Positions 1-5,140 of a DNA stretch of 5,140 nt are shown here, piece after piece. The translations under genes and the position numbers were made by a program. Under the pieces are notes generated by a model that did no database searches, had not been told where the DNA came from, and was given only the letters and a program-made list of their open reading frames with translations. Within the stretch, counting starts at the first letter, position 1, and every line of letters starts with the position of its first letter. The DNA comes from Lachnospiraceae bacterium. Its GTDB lineage: Bacteria > Bacillota > Clostridia > Lachnospirales > Lachnospiraceae. The DNA lies in the NCBI GenBank assembly GCA_900754855.1, contig CAAEEI010000224.1, positions 1 to 5,140 of the forward strand. Reading direction: 5' to 3'.

Positions 1-457
1 AACACTGAATAAGCTGATCGTACGAAACGAGATGGCGGCTCTGGGGATGACGGAACATCAGACGATCCCTTTTTCCCATGGGTGGATTATTGGGTATCTT
101 TATGAAAACCAGGATAAGGAAATATACCAGAAAGATCTGGAAGCGGTATTTTCCATCGCCCGGTCCACAGTGACCAGTATTGTAAAGCAGATGGAAAAGG
201 CAGGCTATATTACCCGGGTGGCTGTGGACAGAGATTCCCGGTTAAAGAGGTTAAAGCTGACAGAAAAGGGAACAGCGATTCACGAAGAAGTCAAAAACAG
301 TATTCTTCAGTTGGAAAAACAGCTTCGCACAGATATTGCGGAAGAAGAACTGGAAGTCTTTTTTCAGGTGGCGGCGAAGATCAGAAAAAACCTTTGTCAG
401 GGAGTGGAGGATACCGACTGCTGGTGCTGCGCTTTTCCTGATTCGATAAAGAAGTAA
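1..457 (+). CDS. MarR-family transcriptional regulator, 5'-truncated by the window edge
   Basis: This is a DNA-binding winged-helix regulator, probably a repressor of itself and of the exporter genes downstream. The reading frame (codons begin at base 2) is open to the left edge. Ten residues, TLNKLIVRNE, precede the first Met codon at 32. That ATG has no good ribosome site and would cut off the N-terminal dimerisation helix, so the true start lies outside. Counting from that Met, the HTH covers about residues 31-60, with recognition-helix sequence SIARSTVTSIVKQMEKAGYI. The wing follows at about 62-80 with the family signature DRDSRLKRLKLTEKG. A long C-terminal helix at about 84-120 should complete the dimer interface. 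The tail is unusual: Cys122, Cys130, Cys132 and Cys133 cluster near the end (CWCC at bases 419-430), which could sense oxidants or metals, although this is inference. Family assignment is firm. The ligand and operator are unknown, and the autoregulatory role is inferred from gene order. Confidence 0.93.
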   Translation, partial: TLNKLIVRNEMAALGMTEHQTIPFSHGWIIGYLYENQDKEIYQKDLEAVFSIARSTVTSIVKQMEKAGYITRVAVDRDSRLKRLKLTEKGTAIHEEVKNSILQLEKQLRTDIAEEELEVFFQVAAKIRKNLCQGVEDTDCWCCAFPDSIKK

Positions 458-493
458 AAAAGCAGCAAAGAACAAGCTAAAAGTAAGGACAGA

Positions 494-500
494 AAGGGGA
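494..500 (+). promoter_or_regulatory. Ribosome binding site of the first ABC gene
   Basis: AAGGGGA lies 8 bases before the ATG at 509. An earlier ATG at 502 is in another frame that stops within 15 codons, so this site supports 509 as the start. The 51-base gap from the regulator (458-508) is A-rich. I see no convincing promoter, hairpin terminator or inverted-repeat operator in it, which favours co-transcription with the upstream regulator. Confidence 0.75.
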
Positions 501-508
501 AATGCATA

Positions 509-2260
509 ATGTTGAAAACTTTGGGAGCGCAGGTGAAGGAATATAAAAAAGATTCCATACTGACTCCGATTTTTATGATATTGGAAGTGGTCATGGAAAT
601 GATCATTCCTCTGCTCATGGCCTCGATCATTGATGATGGAGTGAATCAGGGGAATATCAGTCACATTTATCAGATTGGTATTCTCATGGTCATTGCGGCA
701 GGATTTGGTTTATTTTGTGGAATTATGGGAGGAAAGTACGGCGCCAGTGCGTCCACCGGTTTTGCGAAGAATCTGCGGAAAGCCATGTTTGAAAATATTC
801 AGACCTTTTCTTTTTCGAATATTGATAAATTCAGCACGGCCAGTCTGGTGACAAGAATGACGACGGATGTGACCAATCTGCAAAATTCTTACCAGATGCT
901 TTTGCGTATGTGTATTCGTGCGCCATTCAGTCTGATCATTGCCATGATCATGTCTTTTTGGGTAAATGTAAAACTGGCTTCCATTTATCTGGCGGCTGTT
1001 ATTGCTCTGGGGCTTGTACTGGCCTTTATCATCAACAGGGCTATGAAGTATTTCAAGGAAATGTTTCATAAATATGACGACCTTAATGCCAGTGTGCAGG
1101 AAAATGTGTCTGCCATCCGGGTGGTGAAAGCCTATGTCCGGGAAGATTACGAGAAAAAACGGTTTAAAAAAGCCAACGAAGCGCTGTATTATCTGGGAAA
1201 ACGTGCGGAGCGGATCGTTTCCTATAATATGCCGCTGATGATGTTTACCGTATATTCCTGTATATTGGGCATAAGCTGGCTGGGGGCAAAAATGATCGTA
1301 CAGGATGTACTGACCACCGGCGAGTTGATGATGCTGTTAACGTACTGTATGAATATTCTGATGAGTCTCATGATGCTTTCCATGGTCTTTGTCATGCTTT
1401 CCATGAGTGTGGCCAGCGCGGAGCGTGTAACCGAGGTGCTCAATGAAAAAGCGGATATTGTCAATCCGGAAAACCCGGTTTATGCGGTGGAGAACGGAAG
1501 CATTACTTTTTCACATGTTTCTTTTAAATACAATAAAGACAGTGAAAAACAGGTGTTGAAGGATATTAATCTTTCCATCAAAGAGGGGGAGACCATTGGA
1601 ATTCTGGGGGGAACCGGAAGTTCCAAATCCAGTCTGGTGAATTTGATCAGTCGTCTTTATGATGTCAGTGAAGGTTCTTTGAAAGTTGGCGGACGGGATG
1701 TCAGAGAGTATGACCTGGAGACGCTGCGAAATGAAGTGGCCGTGGTGCTGCAAAAGAACGTGCTGTTTTCCGGTACGATTCTGGATAATCTTCGATGGGG
1801 AAACAAGGAAGCGACGCTGGAAGAATGTAAGGAAGCCTGCCGTCTGGCCTGTGCCGATGAATTTATCGAAAAGATGCCGATGGGATATGAAACGCATATT
1901 GAGCAGGGAGGAGCCAATGTGTCCGGCGGACAGAAACAGAGAATCTGTATTGCCCGTGCGTTGCTGAAAAAGCCGAAGATTCTGATTCTGGATGACAGTA
2001 CCAGCGCGGTGGATACGGCTACGGACGCCCGGATTCGGGAGGCTTTTGCCAAAGAAATTCCAGATACCACCAAGCTGATTATTGCCCAGCGTATATCCAG
2101 TATTCAGGATGCCGATCGCATTCTTGTTCTGAATAACGGAGAAATCAGCGGTTTTGACTCGCATGAAGAATTATTGAAAACCAATGAGATTTACAAAGAA
2201 GTCTACGAATCGCAGACTAGTGGCGGTGGAGATTTTGATGAAAATGGAGGTGAGGATTGA
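509..2260 (+). CDS. Heterodimeric ABC exporter, subunit 1 (degenerate-site ATPase domain)
   Basis: This 583-residue half-transporter has an N-terminal six-helix exporter membrane domain. Approximate helices are 17-42, 54-76, 135-152, 156-175, 242-262 and 273-300. A cytoplasmic ATPase domain follows from about 328. It should pair with the product of the next gene to export a small molecule across the cytoplasmic membrane. Visible motifs are the A-loop Tyr341, Walker A GGTGSSKSS (367-375, Lys373), Q-loop Gln415, signature VSGGQ (471-475), Walker B ILILDD (Asp495) and D-loop SAVD (499-502). Three motifs are degenerate: Ser372 replaces the usual Gly before the Walker A Lys, Asp496 replaces the catalytic Glu, and Gln527 replaces the switch His. 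The signature is intact, so this subunit should contribute VSGGQ to the working site and a weak Walker A/B to the other site. Length is typical. The tail (about 571-583) is Gly- and Asp/Glu-rich. BmrC/LmrC/TM287-like proteins are the nearest described type. The substrate is unknown, with multidrug type as the default guess. Confidence 0.95.
   Translation: MLKTLGAQVKEYKKDSILTPIFMILEVVMEMIIPLLMASIIDDGVNQGNISHIYQIGILMVIAAGFGLFCGIMGGKYGASASTGFAKNLRKAMFENIQTFSFSNIDKFSTASLVTRMTTDVTNLQNSYQMLLRMCIRAPFSLIIAMIMSFWVNVKLASIYLAAVIALGLVLAFIINRAMKYFKEMFHKYDDLNASVQENVSAIRVVKAYVREDYEKKRFKKANEALYYLGKRAERIVSYNMPLMMFTVYSCILGISWLGAKMIVQDVLTTGELMMLLTYCMNILMSLMMLSMVFVMLSMSVASAERVTEVLNEKADIVNPENPVYAVENGSITFSHVSFKYNKDSEKQVLKDINLSIKEGETIGILGGTGSSKSSLVNLISRLYDVSEGSLKVGGRDVREYDLETLRNEVAVVLQKNVLFSGTILDNLRWGNKEATLEECKEACRLACADEFIEKMPMGYETHIEQGGANVSGGQKQRICIARALLKKPKILILDDSTSAVDTATDARIREAFAKEIPDTTKLIIAQRISSIQDADRILVLNNGEISGFDSHEELLKTNEIYKEVYESQTSGGGDFDENGGED
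2246..2253 (+). promoter_or_regulatory. Strong ribosome binding site of the second ABC gene, inside the first
   Basis: GGAGGTGA matches eight consecutive bases of the 16S anti-Shine-Dalgarno complement. It lies 6 bases before ATG 2260 but only 3 before an in-frame TTG at 2257, so it decides the start in favour of the ATG. It sits within the codons for the last residues (NGGED) of the upstream protein. Translation of the two subunits is therefore likely coupled. Confidence 0.85.
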
Positions 2261-4146
2261 TGGCAAAAGCAGGAAAGAAACAGGTAGAAAATCCCGGAAA
2301 ACTGCTGAAACGGCTGCTGGATTATGTGGTGAAGCGGTATGGTTTTGCTTATGGCGTGGTCATCGTCTGTATTTTTGTCAGCGTGTTGGCCAATGTGCAG
2401 GGAACCATGTTCATGCAGACGTTGATTGATGATTATATTCTTCCGATGGTGCAAAGCGGAGGAAAAGATTTTTCTGCGCTGACGGCAGCGATTCTGCGCG
2501 TGGCCGGATTTTATGCTCTGGGTATTCTGGCTTCGCTGGCGCAGTCCCAGATTATGGTTTACATTACCCAGGGAACGCTGAAAGATCTGCGAAATGATAT
2601 TTTCCTGCACATGCAGGATCTTCCGATCAAATATTTTGATACCCACGCCCATGGAGATATTATGTCGGTATATACCAACGATATTGATACATTAAGACAG
2701 ATGATCTCCCAGAGTATACCACAGCTTTTTAACAGTGGGATTACCATTATCAGCGTGTTGATCTGTATGATCCGGCTGAATATTCCGCTGACGGTGCTCA
2801 CCCTGCTTATGGTTGGCGTGATGCTGTTTTGTTCGAAAAAACTGGCTGGACTCAGCAGTAAATATTTCCTGGCACAGCAGATGGATCTGGGAAAAGAAAA
2901 TGGATTTATTGAAGAGATGATGTCCGGACAGAAAGTGGTAAAAGTTTTTTGCCATGAAGAAGAAAATATCAGGCGGTTTAATGAACTGAATGAGGAACTT
3001 TGCGCCAGCGCCAACAATGCCAATAAATATGCCAACATTACCATGCCGGTCAATGCTCAGATCGGAAATATCAGCTATGTGATCATTGCCATTGTCGGCG
3101 GTATTCTGGCAATCAATGGTATCGGTGGATTTACCCTGGGAGGACTGGCCAGTTTCCTGACTTTTAATAAAAGTTTTAACATGCCGATCAACCAGCTCAG
3201 TCAGCAGATCAACTTCATCGTTATGGCTCTTGCCGGAGCGCAGAGGATTTTTAAACTGCTGGATGAGGAACCGGAAGTGGATAACGGATATGTCACGCTG
3301 GTCAATGCAGAGTATGATGCGGAGGGCAATATCCGGGAGACAGAAAAACATACCGGTTTATGGGCATGGAAACATTATCATAAAGAAGACGGAACAACGA
3401 CCTATGTAAAACTGGAAGGCGATGTGGAATTTTTAGGGGTGGATTTTGGCTACGATGATACCAAGATTGTTTTGCATGACATCAAAATGTTCGCCACACC
3501 GGGACAGAAGATTGCCTTTGTCGGTTCGACCGGAGCGGGAAAAACGACCATTACAAATCTGATTAATCGTTTCTATGATATTCAGGATGGAAAAATTCGT
3601 TATGATGGGATCAATATCAATAAAATAAAAAAAGGAGATCTTCGACAGTCTCTGGGCATGGTTTTACAGGATACCCATCTGTTTACAGCCACAGTCAGAG
3701 AAAATATCCGCTATGGTAAACTGGACGCCACGGAAGAGGAAGTGGTGGCAGCAGCAAAACTGGCCAACGCCGACGCATTTATCCGTCGTTTGCCACAGGG
3801 ATATGATACGGTACTGACCGGGGACGGGGCAAATTTAAGTCAGGGGCAGCGCCAGCTCTTATCGATTGCCAGAGCTGCCATTGCCGATCCACCGGTTCTG
3901 ATTCTGGATGAGGCCACCAGTTCCATCGATACCCGTACGGAAAAAATCGTACAGGAAGGTATGGATAAACTGATGAAAGGAAGAACGACCTTCGTCATCG
4001 CCCATCGTCTTTCCACCATTAAAAACAGCGATTGCATCATGGTTCTGGAACAGGGACGCATCATTGAGCGAGGCAATCACGATGAATTGCTGGAGGCGAA
4101 GGGAAGATACTACCAGTTGTATACGGGAAAGAAGGCTGCCTTATAA
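2260..4146 (+). CDS. Heterodimeric ABC exporter, subunit 2 (catalytically competent ATPase domain)
   Basis: This 628-residue half-transporter is the partner of the preceding gene. The ATG shares its A with the upstream TGA stop. Six membrane helices lie at about 28-54, 72-100, 153-173, 175-195, 265-287 and 292-325. A 43-residue hydrophilic linker (345-387, containing TGLWAWKHYHKEDG) follows, then the ATPase domain from 388. Motifs are A-loop Tyr398, Walker A GSTGAGKTT (422-430, Lys428), Q-loop Gln470, Walker B ILILDE (Asp550, catalytic Glu551), D-loop SSID (554-557) and switch His582. The signature is LSQGQ (526-530), with Gln in place of the second-position Gly. Walker A, Walker B and the H-loop are canonical here while the signature is altered, the reverse of subunit 1. 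The working ATP site should therefore combine this subunit's Walker motifs with VSGGQ of subunit 1. This matches the BmrD/LmrD/TM288 type. The linker makes it longer than a plain half-transporter of about 580 residues. The exported substrate cannot be told from the sequence. Confidence 0.95.
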   Translation: MAKAGKKQVENPGKLLKRLLDYVVKRYGFAYGVVIVCIFVSVLANVQGTMFMQTLIDDYILPMVQSGGKDFSALTAAILRVAGFYALGILASLAQSQIMVYITQGTLKDLRNDIFLHMQDLPIKYFDTHAHGDIMSVYTNDIDTLRQMISQSIPQLFNSGITIISVLICMIRLNIPLTVLTLLMVGVMLFCSKKLAGLSSKYFLAQQMDLGKENGFIEEMMSGQKVVKVFCHEEENIRRFNELNEELCASANNANKYANITMPVNAQIGNISYVIIAIVGGILAINGIGGFTLGGLASFLTFNKSFNMPINQLSQQINFIVMALAGAQRIFKLLDEEPEVDNGYVTLVNAEYDAEGNIRETEKHTGLWAWKHYHKEDGTTTYVKLEGDVEFLGVDFGYDDTKIVLHDIKMFATPGQKIAFVGSTGAGKTTITNLINRFYDIQDGKIRYDGININKIKKGDLRQSLGMVLQDTHLFTATVRENIRYGKLDATEEEVVAAAKLANADAFIRRLPQGYDTVLTGDGANLSQGQRQLLSIARAAIADPPVLILDEATSSIDTRTEKIVQEGMDKLMKGRTTFVIAHRLSTIKNSDCIMVLEQGRIIERGNHDELLEAKGRYYQLYTGKKAAL

Positions 4147-4163
4147 AGCGGTGATAAGACCGG

Positions 4164-5140
4164 TCAGACAGGGAAATCTTCAGTAATACACTGGTAAAGA
4201 AGCGTGATGGCCTGCGGAATATGTTCCATTTCCAAAAAAGAATAATTAATGATGAAAGTATGTTCCACATCTGCCGGCGGATCGTGATAATACTGCGAAA
4301 GGCTGGTCAGACGGATTCCTTTTTCTCTGGCTCTGTCCATGAGGGCAGCGTCGGAGAGATCCGTGTGGATTTTCATCAGAAAATGCAGCCCGGCATTCTC
4401 TTCGCGAATATCAACGTAGGAAGAGAGCGGGCTGTTTTTGATCATTTCCAGCAGATAATCCCGTTCTTTGTGATAATGATTCCGCATACGATTGATATGC
4501 TTTTCGAAAAAACCTTCCCGGATAAAACGCATCAGAGCAAATTGCTCAAAATTGGATACCGTACAGGAATAAAAATTTAACCGTTCCAGAAACTGTCGCG
4601 CAAGAGTCGGCGGAAGGACCATATAACTGATGCGCATGGTGGAAGTCAGACTTTTGGAAAACGTGTTGATGTAGATGACTTTCTCCATGAGATCAATGCT
4701 TTGTAAAGCTGGAATCGGTTTGCCGTTCAGGCGGAATTCGCTGTCATAATCATCCTCGATGATATAGCGGGAGTCCGCGCGGGCTGCCCAGCTCAACAGC
4801 TCATAGCGGCGGCTGATGGGGGTGATGATTCCCGTTGGAAAATGATGCGAAGGAGAAATGTGCACCACGTCGGCGCCGCTGGCTTCCAGCTGGTCGATAC
4901 AGATGCCCTGCTCATCCATGGAAATAAAGTGATAATGCACCTGATGGCTTTCATAGATTTGGGCAATTTTATCATAGCCGGGATTTTCAATGGCGTATAA
5001 TTTATCGAAACCGAGGAGTTGGATGAGAAGTCCATAAAGGTATTCGGTTCCGGCACCGATAAAAATCTGTTCCGGTTCCACGTGAATATCCCGGAACTGT
5101 TGTAAATGTTGTGCGATGGCGCTTCGAAGCTCTCTTATTC
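4164..5140 (-). CDS. MocR/PdxR-type GntR-family regulator, C-terminal aminotransferase-like domain (N-terminus beyond the window)
   Basis: The frame stays open to the right edge, so 324 C-terminal residues are visible. An internal GTG at 5081 is not the start, because family-like sequence (IRELRSAIAQHLQQF) precedes it. Full-length MocR proteins run to about 460-490 residues, so the missing part should hold the GntR winged helix and linker. The visible part is a fold-type I PLP-binding domain. GAGTEYLYGLLIQLLG leads it, followed by SPSHHFPTG, then EDDYDSEFR with the PLP-ring Asp (codon 4752-4754) and Tyr (4746-4748). FSKSLTSTMRISYMVLP follows, with the Schiff-base Lys at codon 4653-4655 and a phosphate-binding Arg seven residues on. 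Asp-to-Lys spacing is 33 residues, as I recall for GabR (Asp279, Lys312). The Arg that binds substrate carboxylate near the C-terminus appears to be Ile. The protein probably senses PLP or a PLP adduct and controls a gene outside the window. A free-standing aminotransferase is possible but less likely given these MocR-style motifs. Confidence 0.88.
   Translation of the reverse strand, partial: IRELRSAIAQHLQQFRDIHVEPEQIFIGAGTEYLYGLLIQLLGFDKLYAIENPGYDKIAQIYESHQVHYHFISMDEQGICIDQLEASGADVVHISPSHHFPTGIITPISRRYELLSWAARADSRYIIEDDYDSEFRLNGKPIPALQSIDLMEKVIYINTFSKSLTSTMRISYMVLPPTLARQFLERLNFYSCTVSNFEQFALMRFIREGFFEKHINRMRNHYHKERDYLLEMIKNSPLSSYVDIREENAGLHFLMKIHTDLSDAALMDRAREKGIRLTSLSQYYHDPPADVEHTFIINYSFLEMEHIPQAITLLYQCITEDFPV

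Noticed and set aside
32..34. ATG as a possible start of the MarR gene
   Set aside because: The frame is open upstream with MarR-like residues, no good ribosome site precedes it, and starting here would remove part of the N-terminal dimerisation helix.
458..508. Possible MarR operator or promoter in the gap before the ABC genes
   Set aside because: No inverted repeat or spaced -35/-10 pair stands out. The control region most likely lies upstream of the MarR gene, outside the window.
1511..2164. 217-codon open frame on the minus strand
   Set aside because: It lies wholly antisense to the conserved ATPase domain of subunit 1 and its translation shows no recognisable domain. It is a shadow of codon use on the other strand.
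2257..2259. TTG as the start of ABC subunit 2, one codon before the ATG
   Set aside because: It is only 3 bases from the GGAGGTGA site, whereas ATG 2260 has a normal 6-base spacing and forms a standard stop-start overlap.
2692..3351. 219-codon open frame on the minus strand
   Set aside because: It is antisense to the membrane domain of subunit 2, His/Gln-rich with no domain logic, and has no plausible ribosome site or neighbour.
4158..4165. GACCGGTC palindrome as a terminator or operator
   Set aside because: With only 4 bases per arm, no loop and no T-run, a chance palindrome is as likely.
4221..4580. 119-codon plus-strand open frame within the MocR region
   Set aside because: It is antisense to the well-supported aminotransferase-like domain and encodes no recognisable protein.

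Overview
The window looks like ordinary chromosomal DNA from a Clostridia-type Firmicute, most likely a gut Lachnospiraceae-like organism. This is inferred from strong AGGAGG-type ribosome binding sites, moderate GC, tightly packed genes, and protein styles (paired ABC exporter half-transporters, a MarR regulator reading HGWIIGYLYEN, a MocR regulator) that I associate with that group. No species can be named from the sequence alone.

Layout. Positions 1-457 (+) hold the 3' part of a MarR-family regulator whose start lies to the left of the window. After a 51-base gap, 509-2260 (+) encodes an ABC exporter half-transporter (membrane domain fused to ATPase domain). Its stop codon overlaps the start of a second half-transporter at 2260-4146 (+). 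Only 17 bases later, on the opposite strand, 4164-5140 (-) is the C-terminal, aminotransferase-like part of a MocR/PdxR-type GntR-family regulator whose start lies to the right of the window. No RNA gene, mobile element, CRISPR array or extended repeat was seen. No stretch over 300 bases lacks a gene.

How the genes work together. The three forward genes look like one operon: a MarR regulator that probably controls its own expression and that of a two-subunit multidrug-type exporter. The two ABC proteins have complementary defects in their ATPase motifs. Subunit 1 has Asp in place of the catalytic Glu, Gln in place of the switch His, and Ser in place of a Walker A Gly. Subunit 2 has LSQGQ in place of LSGGQ. 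This is the pattern of a heterodimeric exporter with one working and one degenerate ATP site, as in the known BmrCD, LmrCD and TM287/288 group. The substrate cannot be read from the sequence. The MocR gene converges on this operon and need not be functionally linked to it.

I do not see a clearly novel system. The points most worth a second look are the Cys cluster at the regulator's C-terminus, the Ser-substituted P-loop, the extra linker in subunit 2, the apparent loss of the substrate-carboxylate Arg in the MocR domain, and the terminator-less convergent junction.
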